From Amblyornis subalaris (Eukaryota > Chordata > Aves > Passeriformes > Ptilonorhynchidae), in NCBI GenBank assembly GCA_018881555.1, contig JACAXG010000093.1:2435380-2499379 (forward strand): 64,000 nucleotides of DNA, in the 5' to 3' direction. Of this stretch, positions 23,471-36,980 are shown in pieces; positions within the stretch are counted from its first letter, which is position 1; every line of letters begins with the position of its first letter. The notes under the pieces were generated by a model. It worked only from the letters and a program-made list of their open reading frames with translations, had not been told where the DNA came from and did not search any database. The position numbers and the translations under genes are program-made.

Positions 23471-26411
23471 ATGAGGGGAGGAGAATTTCCCTGCTAAAAG
23501 GAGAAATAAATGTGAGTCCCTGTGTGTCAGCTGAGCAATTGCCTTCCCTGTGAGGAGCAAAACACGAGCTTGCATCGCAGATTCCAAGGCTGGGGTGAAA
23601 ATCATAATCGGCCTATTTCCCAATTTCCCCTTCTGTGCCTCCTTAGAGCCCTGAAAAGGGAGGGCAAAGTGCTGCAGTTTGGGGTTGTGTCCCTGTTTTC
23701 CCTCGATCCCGTTTTGCTTTACACAGGTGCAGAGGTGGCGAGTTTGGCCCTGCAAATGCAGCGTGTTTAGGTGAGCAAGATGGGATAAGAAAAACCCCAA
23801 GTCAGCTCTCTGGAATGTGTAAAAAGATGAAATTGAAGCAAGAGCTCTGTCTTATTGCTCAGGCATCGCAGCACGGAAAGGTGGGAACGTTTATCCAAGT
23901 GCTCCGTCAGTTATGATGGAGAAAAATAAATGCTGCATCCAATNTGGGATGGAGTGTGGATTCTACACCCTCTATTCTGCTCCAAGGGCTAAATTTCCTC
24001 CCTCAGGGGAATTTTCTGGCCTCTGTGGGAGCAACTCTGAGTGGAGAGGAAGGGCCAGGACCGTTCTCCCCNTTTCTGTCAGAACAGTTTGGCTACGATG
24101 AAGCTCATCCACCTAAAAGAGCTCAAAGGGTAAATACTGAGTCCGTGTTTTCATCCAGTCTCCCTCAGCAATCGGTGAAGGGAGGATAATAAATCTCATT
24201 TTTAAATATATGCAGAATGGGTCACACAGGTAGGACAAGTCAGCCCATCTTTTCCCACCGAATAAACTTAACCTGGGCAGCTGAGCCCAGCAGGGAGGTG
24301 TGGGCAGTTCCTCAAACCTGACCCTTTTGTTACCCCCCTCAGCTCTGGTTTACTCACTCCTAAGTTTATAAACACTGGCACATCCTATTTTGGGTTTTCC
24401 TTACATTTTCTGTCCTATCCGCACATCCAGTTCTGCCATTCTCCCCTTCTGTAGTGCAGGGAGTGATGTTGGAGGCCTTAAATTGGACTTAACTCCATTG
24501 GCCAAGCTTTAGAAACCAGTTGAAGCTTTTTTATGAAATAAAAAATATTTTCCCCCCCACCTGAGCAAATCTTTCCCAGGCTTTTGCTGAGAAATGTTGG
24601 AGCAGAGGATCCCTCCAACCTGGTATTTGGTGATTTTTTCCCACCAGCATTAAACTGGTGGGAATGTTTTCTATATATGAAAGGAGAGCGTTTGGCCAGA
24701 ATATTCCAATCAGTTCCACGAATATATTTCAATCCGGCAATCCAGGCTGATGGAAAAGCATTAGGATTGGGGAGCTGATTCCCAGGAGCGTAAAGCAGCT
24801 CCACCTGGGCTGGGAAAGTGCAGAGAGAGGCCTGAGCTGACTCAGCCAGGGCAGTGTTGCCTTTCCTGGGATTTAAAGGATTTCAGTGCCTCACTATTCC
24901 ATAATCAGGAGCATAAGGGCCTTTTATGCTCCTGTGTTCTTCATTTTTATTTGGAGATCCAGCAGGCCCCGGCACTGAGCAATGCCTCGTCACAGTTGTG
25001 AGTAATGAACCTGAAAAGTGGACACTTGGCTAATTTGCTAAAAATAAGATTTTACATCTCTATAAAAGCGCTCTCTCTTCCCTTTGGATGATTAAATACA
25101 GCCCTGAGATGTTCCCTTGCATCCTGGACAGGCTGGGGAAGGCTCTGTTTAGACAGACTTCCCAAAANTCCCTCTTTAATCCTTTTTCATGTGCGGCGGT
25201 CTCACGGGGAGAATATAAAATGTGAATGGTGGAGTCATAGTCATAAAATAAGGAAAGGAAAAGGGCTTAACAGTGGGACTATGAAAGCAGTTTCCAAGCA
25301 GTCCTTATTGAAATTAGGTTTTAATCTGGGGAAAATAGAACATACATTTACAAGCATCCATTTCAATGGAGTGAAAACACTGCGAAATAAAAAGCTCTGT
25401 CGTTTATCCTGTGGGTTACTCTTCGCTTTTATAAGAATTTTGTCAATGACAGAACAAATATTGTAAGCATTTCCCGATTTTTTTTTCCCCCCTCGTCCCT
25501 CTCTGCTTGGGAAAATAACAAAATAAAGAAATAATTCTTCATTTTTTTGCCTCTGCCTGTTCGTTCTGATATGACTCTTCGAGCAATTTCTCTTCAGTCT
25601 CGGTGATAAATGGGGCTTTGCAGGGAGCAGCCATAAAGCTCTCACAGTTTGTTTGTGGCACGTTGCTTATATGGATTTTAAAAGAACATTGTATCGTCAT
25701 AAACATCCCTGAAAAATTATATATCCTGATCAGTCGTGCTAACAAGTATTTGTGAAATAAATCAGGGAATTCAGATGTGTTTAGTGCTTCCAGAGGAGTC
25801 TGTTTGCCAGGCTGTCGTGCAGGGATTTTATTTCATTTTTCTTCNTTTTTTTTTTTTTTAATTCAGCTTTGTTTTTTTTAGATTTACTTTCCCATACAAT
25901 TTGAACACATATCATCCATCCATCCATCCATCCATCCATCATCCATCCCTCTCTCCTTCCAATGGCACTAAAAATGGGACTTCTGTGTGTGGTTTCCTAC
26001 TGAATTCCAGGGGCTTTCTCTCCATCCATCCTGCTGTGAGCTCTGGGGGTGTTGCTCAGCAGAAGGAAGTGGATGCAAGCTCAGATCCTGACCTGGGAGG
26101 AAAACAAGAGATGTTCTATCAACACATTCTCTCCCATGAAATTAATCTCCATTTTCCAATTAGGCTCCTCTTTTTTTATCAGTCCCCACACTTCATAATA
26201 TCTACCATTACTAATATAAATTTTAGTTAATAGTGTCTATTAACAACTGGCTTTAGAAGAATTTATCTCACATTTCANTATCTGTGGTCAGAGGAACAGG
26301 AGTAATTGAGGACTAAATGAGTTTTCAGCCCGGAGCATTGGATAAATGGCATTATTTCCTTTTTTGTTATTTATGCAGCATCACAAGTTCCGATGGACAA
26401 GCCTTTGATGA
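23471..26411. other. Intergenic sequence with one microsatellite
   Basis: Unique sequence with no supported exon. It includes the (ATCC)n array at 25,913-25,948 and poly-T runs near 25,485 and 25,847. Confidence 0.5.
25913..25948. repeat. (ATCC)n microsatellite
   Basis: About eight tandem ATCC/CATC tetranucleotides with one interruption near the end. Confidence 0.95.
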
Positions 26412-26516
26412 AGAAGTTTTCCCAAATATCCAACCTAAACCTCCTCTGGTGCAACTTGGGGCCATTTCCTCTTGTCCTGCCCCTTGTTGCCTGGAAATGA
26501 AGGACAAAAACCATGG
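26412..26516 (-). mobile_element. CR1 LINE internal 3' fragment
   Basis: GAAGTTTTCCCAAATATCCA, ACCTAAACCTCCTCTGGTGC, AACTTGGGGCCATTTCCTCT and TGTCCTGCCCCTTGTTGCCT form a well-known CR1 block on the opposite strand. The extreme 3' end is missing. Confidence 0.85.
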
Positions 26517-28137
26517 CACACAGAATGAATTCCCAAAGGTGATTTTCCTTAGTCCCCGATAAAAGATATTGGCTGGGCTCTTCCACTCCCAAAATTTCCA
26601 TAACCATCCTTTTTAACCAACAAAATGAAGCAGAGCCATGGGAATTTCCTATGGAGCAGAGGAAGGCAGTGCTCCAGCTCCTCTGTTTTCCTGGATTTCT
26701 CCTTGTTAGGGCTGGATGTGGTCCCAAGCAGCACCTCCTTAGCTCCAGCCTCACTCTGACAAGTCCTAAGCACTTTCTCAATGTTCTGGAGTTTTCCTTC
26801 TTCCCCATTTTGTCTTTTCTTTGTCTCTGCCTTCTCTTTGCTTTTTTTCTTTCTCATTCTATTCCTTTCTCCATATCCGTGGTTAATGGAACCTCCGTCC
26901 TTTTACATTTTCCAGGGGCGTTCTTCCTCTCCTGCTTTCCTCCATTTATATTTTCCTCCTTGCCTTTTTGGCAATTTCCATTTTTTACCTTTTGTAGGGA
27001 GATTATATTAAGTGACAAGAATAATGTCAAATAAATGAGATTATGTTAATTAACAGATCTTGTCGCATTTCCATGATTCACAGGAAAAAATATTCACCCT
27101 GGCTGATTTTTCAATTAAATCATTTGCTGTGTTATCTGCTCAGCACATCTTTATGAATATGCAGAACTGTAATGCACTTAAATTGTTTCAGGGTCCTTGT
27201 TAACCTCAAAAAGCCACAAGGTGCCTACTGGCAAAATAGGGGATTTTTTTTTTTTGCTTTTTGTCTTAAAACCACAATTCTTTGTTGTAGCCTTGATATC
27301 TTTTTCAGGGAAGTACAGGGGATTAGATGTTTGGGAAAGTATCTTGATTTTTTCCAAGGATAACAGGCTCATTCTTTTCCTTGTTGGACTTAAATCATCT
27401 TAAAAGTATTATATTTTTTTCCCTTTAATATTTCTTATAATGTCTCTGTTATCCCAAGAGGGCTCTAACCATGAGCAAGAACATCCAAAAACACCCAGNA
27501 AAGAATCTGTAGAAAATTAGCTGCANCTTCAAAGATATCAGAAATATTAATTTTGAAGTCAAAGATGGCTACTACCCACATACAAAGGAAACCTTTTGGG
27601 AATAAAAGCGGAGTTTCCTGATCNTTCCTTTCCTATGGCTGTGAAGGAAACACAAGGTCTGGCACTGGTGAGCTCCAGCATCTCTGATTTTAAAGCCTGG
27701 AACAAAACCTTGCAGAGCTGATGCAGTTGGAAAATGAAAAACTTTTATCATCAGCTGAACACCTACCAGAACCACATAAAAATTAAAAAATAAATAGAGG
27801 ATTAAAAGATATGAAGATAAAAAAAATAGGATTAAAATATTGCAGCAGCACATGTAATTCAACATGTAATTTTATGGCAGTCGCATGCAATAAATGCTTC
27901 TACTNCATATGGCAGAGTGCACTGTAATAATTATTTATCTTTGCTGAAAGGTTNATATCCTTTTAAACTTACAGCCTTTATGCCTGTCTATATGTAAAAT
28001 AAGACCATTTGCTAATGGGGAAAATATTTTTTCATTATCAAACGTGCTATTTTATGTATTTGATAGGCCTAATTAGAACAGCACAAATANGAGTAACAAT
28101 CTCCAGAATATTTTATTTGGGATTTTCACAGAATAAT
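26517..28137. other. Intergenic sequence
   Basis: AT- and pyrimidine-rich unique sequence, including a T-rich stretch at about 26.78-27.0 kb that keeps frames open without coding resemblance. No gene or repeat family is recognised. Confidence 0.5.
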
Positions 28138-28315
28138 GAAGTCACAGAATGGTTTGGATGGGAAGGGANCTTAAAGNNCATCCCATTCCACCCCCTGCCA
28201 CGGGCAGGGACACCTTCCACTATCCCAGGGTGCTCCAAGCNCCATCCAATCTTGGACANTTCCAGGGATCCAGGGGCAGCCACAGCTTCTCTGGGCACCT
28301 GTNCCAGGGCCTGGA
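28138..28315 (-). mobile_element. CR1 LINE 3'-end fragment
   Basis: Starts AAGTCACAGAATGGTTTGGA and contains GGGCAGGGACACCTTCC, GGGATCCAGGGGCAGCC and a final CCAGGGCCTGG. About 175 bp, with Ns at diverged positions. Confidence 0.92.
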
Positions 28316-29948
28316 TCTCCTTTGTGGGTGCTGCTCCTCCCCTTTGGCCCGGCCTGAGCTCAGGTGACTCTTTGACTTTGTCTCAGCTCAGGCTGTAATT
28401 AGTTGGAACATCTCTGCCTTTTGCTGACTCTCCTCATTTTAGCAGACAGAAATGTCCCCAATCAATATCCATTATTCTGGCAAATTCATTATTCCTTAAT
28501 TGCTGACAGGGTTCCTGCCCTGCCCCGTGCTCGCTATGGAGCTGGAATTCCAAATATTGCTCATGGAAATGCTGTTTTCCACCCCACTCCATCTGCCTTC
28601 AGGATGGATGTCTNGGTGGGAACCAAGAACCAGTGACTGTAGTTCTGAAAGTCATACATTAAAAAATACAAGTGGAATTGACTTTTTGCCAGAAGGTTTT
28701 TTGATTTTCTGGGATNGCTCTTCCCGAAAATGCGCTTGAATCGGCACCCTCAAGGGTTTAAACAAGGGAGATAATTAAACAGATCCTTCAAAGCAGGGGC
28801 CTACTGGAAAAGGGTGGTTAAGCACATTCTGTTATTCGAGAACTGTAACTTTGTGCAGAGCTCTTTTTATCTTTTCTCCCCCATCTTTGATGCTGGTGCA
28901 GTTCTTGTAGGCTAATAACAGCTGGTTCCATTCTGAGCTCAAAATGAGGAATACGTTCCTTGGGTTCCCTCTCAGCGCTCAGATTTTGCACTGTGCCAGC
29001 ACAGCCCGCAATTTTCTTCTGATCCTGAAAAAATCCCCTCCCATGGCAGGTCTGGAATGGGAACATGTGATGCCACCGAGCTGTAGGGCCGCTGGGAACG
29101 TGGTGGTTGTCCCTAAAGGTCTCCAGTGANGTCACACGCCACACAACCCCCTCTTGCACCCCTTCCTAGGGTTTCAAAAGTTAAAGTTGTAAATATTAGA
29201 AATATTTAAATCTTGCTTCAGTTCTTCTGCAAGTCTCCATTAGGATCCTGGTGCATTCCCTGGTTTCCAGCAGGAAGGAAAGAGGAAATGGGAAGGAGGG
29301 GAGCATGATTGTGTACAAAGTAAAAGTAAAGTCAATTTGAGTAATCAGCTGGAGGGAATTAACTCNGTCAAATCCTGGCTGCCTCCTTTCAAGGCATAAT
29401 TATTTATATTTTGAAATAGGATCTTTAAATTACTTGTAAATATTTATGGAGAATAACTGCATAATACCACAGTGCTCTTTTGTGACATTCTGAGTTACGG
29501 AAGGAATAAATCCCTTCCTCATCAGGGGAGTTTGCNGGCTTTGGATCCTCCAGTTTCCCTTGTCTCCCTCCCACACACTGCAGGTATGACACAGGATGAT
29601 GTCACACTTTGCCACTGTTTAGTCAGAATGTTGGACAAACAAAGGCAGACAAAGTTAAAAGTTATCTGCAACTCTCAATATTTGAGCACCACTGTCAGCA
29701 GCTGGGCAAATAAAGGATTTGAGCTCTTTAATTGTTGTTGCTTTAATTAATTTTAAACCTGATCTCAGGACTTCTTTTGGAGGTTTCCAGGGTAGATGCA
29801 CTTTATTTAAATAGACTTCAGTGGAGCTGAGAAAAAACAGTGGGATCTGATTTCAGTGGTGTCAGTGGGAATATCCCCCAGTGATTTCCCACAGATCCAC
29901 GGAGCAGCCCTTGAGAAAAGCTCTCAGTATTATTGCAGTCATAACTTC
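28316..29948. other. Intergenic sequence
   Basis: Unique sequence with no recognisable exon, RNA gene or repeat. Confidence 0.5.
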
Positions 29949-30215
29949 ATGGAATCATGGAATGGTTTGGGTTGGAAGGGACATAAAAGCCCATCCAGTC
30001 CCACTCCCTGCCATGCGCAGGGACACCTTCCACTATCCCACATTGCTCCAAGCCCTGTCCAGCCTGGCTTTGGGCACTTCCAGGGATGGGGCAGCCACAG
30101 CTTCTCTGGGCAGCCTGTGCCAGGGCCTCTCCACCCTCACAGGGAAGAATCCTTCCCAATATCCCATCTAACCCTGCCCTCTGGCAGTTTGAAGCCAATG
30201 GGAACCTTCCTAATG
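29949..30215 (-). mobile_element. CR1 LINE 3'-end fragment
   Basis: Begins CATGGAATCATGGAATGG and GTTTGGGTTGGAAGGGAC and runs to CTAACCCTGCCCTCTGGCAG. It is a well-preserved ~265-bp copy of the group most common in this window. Confidence 0.95.
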
Positions 30216-33200
30216 ATTTCTTTGTCATCAAAGGGTACCCGCTCAGCAATGCAAACCAGTGCCATAAAACATCATCCCTCACCTTTTGCCAGCCTCTGGA
30301 CCAGACTGGGGAAGCAAAACCAGAAATAAAAGCTGCAGGAACCTGAGTTTGGTTGAATTTCATCACACCCACATGATCTGATCGGTGCTGGGACTATGGA
30401 TTAAAGAAGCCAGTGATATTTGGGAATGCACGCACCCAGAGCTGTCAGACAACAGAGGCTGCTGTATGTCATTATTAGCTTTGTACCTGTTTTTTTCCTT
30501 GGATTTTGCCCACATGACCATGGGGGTACCTAATACAGATCCAGAAAACACTCTTGGTTTCCTCTACATGGGGGGGNAAAAAAAGAATTGAGCTGGAAAT
30601 TCAAACATTAACCGAGAGTTCCACCGAAAGAGTGAGAGAAAACGGGCGAGGAAGGGAGAGATGCAAGTTTGCAGGAGTTTGAAGCAGCTGTCTTTGAAGT
30701 TTTTTATGTTCCACTCATCTTTCCTGCTGCAGCCCACTGGGAATCTGAGGATGGAAGTTCAGAACTCCATGTTCAGGGGAGATGAAAGGCAGAGTCACTC
30801 CGTGGTGAGAGCAGATCCCTGGAAGTGCATCCGACCCCACGTGGCTGCAATTAAATCACAGGACACGATGTGACTGGTGCAGGGGTAACGTGGCCCTCAG
30901 TGCTGTGCAAGGTAAAAATGAGTAATAACTCCTGGAAATAGTCATAGATCACTGAACTTTGCAACACTGGGGGCGGGGGGCTGAGAAATGAGTTACTGGG
31001 GATTCATGGGNAGAGTGTGCTGCTATAAATCACAGAGACGTGCTCAAGTTCATCAATAAAGGTTTAAAAAAGGCTCTTTGAATTAGCTTTCTAATTGATC
31101 AGGAGCAGTTCTGAGGAAAGATNGGAGAGGGTTGGAGCAGCTGAAGTCTGTGAGCACAGTCTGGACCTTGGAAAATCTCAGTTGTCTTGGTAAATGAAGA
31201 GATATTCAGAATATCTNTGAAAAACTGACTCACCTTGATGGATGTCAGCTTGCAGAGAGGCAGCAGTCAGTGACTCAGGAGAGGGAAATGTTAACTCATG
31301 CAGTGAGTACAACAATTAAGATGTTTTCCTGTCATTTTTGTAAATATTATGAAATGCAAAGTAATGCCAAAGGGTTTAGGATTGCTTTCGTTTGCTGACA
31401 CACCTTTAGAGAAGCAGGGAATAATGGGTATTTATTCTGCAGCAATAGCTGTGGGAACGCTTAAAACCTGGAAACATTTCCCCTGTTTTTATCTCAGCTT
31501 CTCCCAGCGTTGCAGAACACAAACCCAGTGAGGTTTGTTCTGTTTGGTTTTGAATGTGTCCTCTTTCCTCTTTTATTCCAAATAGGGGCAATTCCCCTTT
31601 GCTTTCAGCTGTGCAGGACATTGCAGTTTAACTCCATGGTGCAGTTTCCACGATTCCAAGAACTCTGGAAGCAGCCTGGTCTCCTGTGTGCTGCGGAGTG
31701 GGAAGGCTGTGATGGGCTGTTGATAATTCCTGGAGTGGGCATCGTCTCATCCCCAGCCTGGGCCCTGATCCTGCTGGCAGCGAGGGCTGGCTGAGCTCCC
31801 CCAAAATCCCACACAACTTCTGCTGAGGCTGCTCATGTACGATTTAAATGCCAGAAAGGCTCGAATAAACCCCATCAGCTGTTAAACAGATGAAGATAAA
31901 TAGACTTAGCAAGCACCAGTGGCCACAGAAGTTATTTTTCTTTTCCATCTTCTGAGTCCTGTCATTACGTTGAAGTTTTAAGGCAGTTNCAGAGGAATCG
32001 TATTTAGGATTTATAGAGAATAAGCCTGCAAAGGTTCACAGTTGCCTGCCTGCCTTGAGGTGGCATAACACAGTGTAAGCAGCGGGATGTGCCTTCGCTC
32101 CCTGGCTGAGATTCCTTGGCTTCCCTGCCACTCCCAGCCCTCTCAACCATCATTAATCACGTCACGATAAAAGCTGGCCCCGCACACGTCTCGCTGTGCC
32201 CACAGCTCCTCGTTCCAGCTAACTTCTCCTGGGTCAAACGATAAAAGGAGATGAAAGAGCAGGGGCTGAGGATGCCTGCTCTGAAAGGCTTCTCCTATCT
32301 CCCCATGTCCTGCCATGGCTCATTTCTACCGCGGAGAGCGGGAGATAATTATAATCTCCGAGTGGGAAAATAACTGTCTGCCTCCTCACTGCCACCCTGG
32401 GGAGCGTTTAAGCACTACTTAACNACGGGTTAAGCAGTGCTGGCTTTGCAGGAAAGTTTAAGTACAACTTGCTTTGAATAAGTGCAGGGTCTGCTCTCCT
32501 GGAAGTGCTTGGAGGGCGATGATCCCCTCGGATCCATCGGCCGGTAGGATGGGCTGGCACCTGGACCGCCTGCACAAACTCCTGCAGCGCTTGAGTGGCT
32601 GGAGAGTTCAATAATTTAAAAGTGGGAAAGACGTACCAAATTATGGAGGTAATTTTCCTGAATATGGGTTTAACTTAATTTTCTGTGTCTGCGGCAAAGC
32701 AGTGCCCAGCATTTCCCTCGGGAGCCATCCTAATGAATCTCATTGCCAGCGAATTTTCCCTTATATTCAACCTAATTTTTTCCCTGTCTTCGTTTAATCC
32801 CATTACTTCTGCTTATGCTCCCTCTTGCTACACTAAATAATTCAGTGTCAGTAATTAGGTGCAATTATAGATGCATCAATTAACGTTCGTCGGCACGGCT
32901 ACAATGCCACGGGAAGGTCCGGGAGACCTGGCTGGATCCGTGGAGTTCCAGGAACTGATGAACAGGGATGAGGAGCTTCACTCATCTGGTCCCTCGCAGG
33001 CTTTCATCCCGTTCCCACTCCTCTATATTTAGCTGAGGTTGCTGGGCAGAGCGGCCCAGATATTCTTATCAGCTCTTCATTCCTCCGATGGCACTGAGCA
33101 CATCCATCCCCCAAGCCAGGCAGCCCCATTTAGGGCAATAATTAGCAAAATTCATCACNGCCGGGAGTGTGGATATGAAAACACAGGCATGTGGAATCAC

Positions 33201-33619
33201 CATGAGTTGTAAGAAAGGCTTGAGTTCCTATTAACCCCTTTAAAATGTCAAAAGAAGCAGCGGTGCTAGTTCAACTCATGCCCCTGTTCCCCTGGTGAGT
33301 TTGTGCTACCTGGAGATGGAGCTTTTCCCTGTAAGGTTTGGGGTTTCCTTCCCTTAGACAAGACAATATTTCCCTTGTTTCCCGGACCAGGGGCTGTGGT
33401 TTGATGTGTATTNGAACTGCTGCACACTCAGCTGGAAAAGATTGACTGTAGCAGTTTGTATAAATATATTTGATGCACAGATGTTCCAAGAACCTATTTT
33501 GCATGCTTGCCTGACTCGCTTCCCTTCCCATTTTAAAGAGGGATTCCACCTCTTCTATCCATCTGCAGCTCCTGCCTNTTGCCTGTAAGGAAAACAACAA
33601 ATCCTTACCTGCAATTTTA
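30216..33619. other. Intergenic sequence
   Basis: No gene is recognised. It includes a short G-rich run near 30,970 and AT-rich unique stretches. The part at 32.1-32.9 kb has low repeat content and scattered homeodomain-type TAATTA cores. Confidence 0.5.
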
Positions 33620-33745
33620 GAGAATCACAGAGTGGGTTGGGTTGGAAAGGANCTTAAGGATCATCCTGTTCCACCCCCTGCCATGGGCAGGGACACCTTC
33701 CACTATCCCAGGTTGCTCCAAGCCCCACTCAACACCCTGGACACC
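33620..33745 (-). mobile_element. CR1 LINE 3'-end fragment
   Basis: GAGAATCACAGAGTGGGTTG, GGTTGGAAAGGA and CATGGGCAGGGACACCTTCC are the opposite strand of a CR1 3' end. Confidence 0.92.
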
Positions 33746-35217
33746 CAAAATTTGCATTAATGGATCCCATGGAAACCCAGCTGGGTGGGTGGGCAGTGTG
33801 CAGAGAGGATTCATCCACATCATCCATCAGGAATTCGAGACCCTTTTTGGATAAGGAGTGTTGGGATCCTCCAGGCTGCCTGTTGGGACGAAGTTCCCTG
33901 ATCCCCACCTGTTTCTGATGGCATGAAATTGCAGAAGCTTCCTCAGGAAATGCCACGGGAGAGGCATGGAAAAGAATTGTCCCCCAAACTGCCAAGGGGG
34001 CAGCCGTTTCCTGACAGGGTCCCTGTGCTCCGTGGTTTGAGGGGTACCAGGCACGGATGTCAAAGCCTGTCCTTATTCCAGCGGATGAGCCTGGATCTTT
34101 CCAGAGAATTACAGAGCAGTTTCATCTGCTCCCATGGGCAATATTATGCCTCCAGTCCAGCAATATAACCAATTCTGTAATGCTGTTATCCCATGTAAAT
34201 TGGCTTATTATCCTTTGGAAAAACCTAAAGGTCTGTGTTTACCCGTGTTGATGTTTCAGCAGAGATCCACATGAACTTGTTTCAATAAATTAAAAAGAAA
34301 AAAATAAATTAAAAAATCCCCCAGTAGCATGAGTGAATGAATGGGAAACAACTGTTAATTTTGCTTTTTTCGTTTTAGGAAAAGAAAACTACTCCAGCTG
34401 GAAAGAAAGGAACCCCAGGGTGATTTTGCCAGGGAGGTTTTTATGTATCTTGTTCTGTATCCTATCACCAACATAACAGACAGCCTTCCTGACCTGGAGG
34501 GGGAATGAAAAGGTGCTTAAACTTAATGNTTTTTAAAATAATTCATCATCTATTATTATATAGGGCCAAGCTCAAGCAACAGTAAATTGCTTTTTATCTT
34601 TTATCAGCGAAAGGCAAATTTCAGGCCTGGGAATGGATAAATCTAGGTCAGTGGCTGGATTTTCCGTGGTCATTCNGACATATGAAGAAATTCAAAACAC
34701 ATTTGAACACTGAACAGATCAATCACTAAGTGCTCAAAAATGGAAAGAAATTTAGGGGTTGGTCCTTCAGGAGTTTGCTGGGTTCGGTCAAAATGTCATA
34801 ATAAACATATTTTTAATTGTGTTGTGCTCTCTGCTCCTGTTTTAGTTGTGGCTTTTGGGCATGTAAGGAGAGCATTTCCCTGGGAGCACTTATTTTGCCT
34901 TTTCCTTTCTTGAAGTCCACCTGTGGCTGTNGGTTGTGCTTTTCCTGCACCGTGGCACTGCCTCCCTTTGACCTTTGATCCTTGTCCTGGTCAGTTAGAA
35001 TTAAGTCACGAATCCATCAAATTTCAGCAGGGTCGAATTGTGCTTTTCCCTGAAAATCCTCTTGCTGCNCCTTGTAATTCTCCATCTTTTCTTCCTCCTG
35101 TTTCCCACCTTTTTACAGATGGTGCTGTCTTGGGCTATTCAGCAGCATAATTGGGCCTTCTTCATCTTATTTTATGGCATTATTGGCCAAATATCTGCCA
35201 GGTGAAAGGATTCCTGA

Positions 35218-35245
35218 GGGCCAGGGGCCAGGGGCCAGGGGCCAG
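35218..35245. repeat. Four-copy 7-bp tandem repeat GGGCCAG, potential G-quadruplex
   Basis: Four exact head-to-tail GGGCCAG units. The G runs at 35,218-20, 35,224-27, 35,231-34 and 35,238-41 are separated by identical CCA loops, so the plus strand fits a G-quadruplex pattern with three-base loops. Confidence 0.9.
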
Positions 35246-35518
35246 GAGCCCTGCAGCCTTCATCCCTAGGGCTGGATTCCCTGCTACACCCAAGCCAGTG
35301 GAAACTCAACCAGCCTGACCTGGGGAAGGCAGGATAACGCCAGTGGGACCAGACAAGGGGCGGGAATGGGTAGGGAAAGAGCATCAAATCCAGTTTGCCT
35401 TTCTAGGCCCTTAAGGATATCCAAGGCTGTCCCACCTCGTGCTGAGCAGAGCAAGGAGATCCCACATTGCAGCTTCTCTTACAGGGTTACGTGTGATGTC
35501 TTCATTACTCCTGCATCC

Positions 35519-35590
35519 TATAAATTANATAAATATAAATTACATAAATATAAATTATATTAATATATCTATATATAGATATAAATTATT
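35519..35590. repeat. AT-rich imperfect tandem repeat
   Basis: Repeated ATAAATATAAATTA-like units followed by TATATCTATATATAGATATA, which is partly palindromic. Confidence 0.85.
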
Positions 35591-35974
35591 CCCAGTGGTA
35601 TCAATAAAAGGTTGAGTGGAAGGCAGAAAAATTTTAGGACTTTTTTTCCTTTTGGTTTTTTTTTGATCAGCATTGGTTTTCTATTTTCTTATTTATTCTA
35701 GCTATTTCAGATTCTCTCTTTTGTGAAGTGTTATGAATGTATTCTTTGGTCATTTAAGGTCATTGAAGGTAAGTAGAGATCAGTTTTCCAGGGAAATGTG
35801 AAGGAGTATTTCCCCAAAACTAAACTCTGAAAGGGGTGTGGAAGGAGCCCTCCCACAGCCAGGATCAGCCCCCAGATCTGCCCACTCCTCCCAGAGGAGA
35901 TTGGGGTTTGTGAGGGANAAAAAAACAACACACGGACAAGGAAAGATGCTGTTGATCCTGCGTGGACATCCAGA

Positions 35975-36200
35975 GAGTGGATATTAGGAAAAAATCCTTC
36001 ACAGAAAGGGTTGTCAGGCTGGAACAGGATTCCCAGGGAAGTTGTGGAGTCCCCATCCCCAGAGGGATTGAAGAGCCATGTAGTGCTTGGGGACATGGGT
36101 CAGTGGTGGCCTTGGCAGTGCTGGGGGAATTGTTGGACTCGATGATCTTAGAGGTCCTTTCCAACCTTAATTATTCCATGATTCTATGATCCTATGAGTG
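35975..36200 (+). mobile_element. CR1 LINE 3' fragment (older group)
   Basis: GGATATTAGGAAAAAATCCT, GGTTGTCAGGCTGGAACAGG, GATGATCTTAGAGGTCC and a TTCCATGATTCTATGATCC tail mark the 3' end of an older avian CR1 group in plus orientation. Confidence 0.93.
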
Positions 36201-36786
36201 GAAGTGGATTTGGCCCAAATGGGAAAGAACAGAGCTTCAACAGAGCTTTAAAATTAACCTGAAGAGTTTCAAAGCACCTTTCTTATCCTTGGCCAAACTG
36301 GAGCAAAACGAGACAGAAACTGAAGCTTCTTTCTCACTTGGCACTCACAAACTCCTTCATTTCGGGTGACAGTAGGTTTGGAATTTTAAGACAGATTTCC
36401 TGGGAGTCCCCAAGGGCAGACTTTATCCAAGCAAAAGCAGAATGATGGATGTGCTATTTAGGACACACAGCTCCACATCTGTGGATATTTTAGCAAAATA
36501 AGATGAAATGAGGAGAAATTCTTTTCATTTCCTTCGGGTTTGGTTGGACCTCCAGAGACAACAGAACTTCCCTGAGGTATCAGCCAAGTGGGAAACAATT
36601 CAGCCTCCCANGTGGGAAAAAGAGACAGCACATCTNCATTTAAGACTTCCTTGGTGGGAAACTGGAAGTTGGTGAGGAATGGACCTGACACAGGAATTGG
36701 AAAATGAAAAGGACTTTGCTGTTTTGGCCCCAGTGCAGGAGGGTCTCCACCATCCTGGTTCCACTTGGTTCAATGTTTCCATCCAT

Positions 36787-36980
36787 AATCATGGAATCAC
36801 AGGATGGTTGGGGTTGGAAGGACCTTAAAGCTCATCGAGGGACACCTTCCACCTTCCGCTTGCTCCAAGCCCCGTCCCACCTGGCCTTGGANGCTCCCAG
36901 GGATCCAGGGGCAGCCACAGCTTCTCTGGGCAGCCTATGCCAGGGCCTCACCACCCTCACAGGGAAGAATTCCTTCTTTT
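36787..36980 (-). mobile_element. CR1 LINE 3'-end fragment with internal shortening
   Basis: Starts ATCATGGAATCACAGGATGG. The block between GCTCATCGA and GGGACACCTTCC is missing compared with other copies here, and the copy continues to CCTCACAGGGAAGAATTCC. Confidence 0.92.

Larger units (their letters stand above)
33746..35974. other. Intergenic sequence with simple repeats
   Basis: It holds the 7-bp GGGCCAG array (35,218-35,245), an AT-rich array (35,519-35,590) and poly-T runs near 35,640. There is no supported gene. Confidence 0.5.

Noticed and set aside
32341..32359. Short inverted repeat GGAGAT...ATCTCC around an AT core
   Set aside because: Six-base arms are expected by chance in 64 kb, and there is no terminator or structured-RNA context.
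33990..34006. Possible CTCF site around AAGGGGGCAG
   Set aside because: The bases before the core do not fit the consensus.
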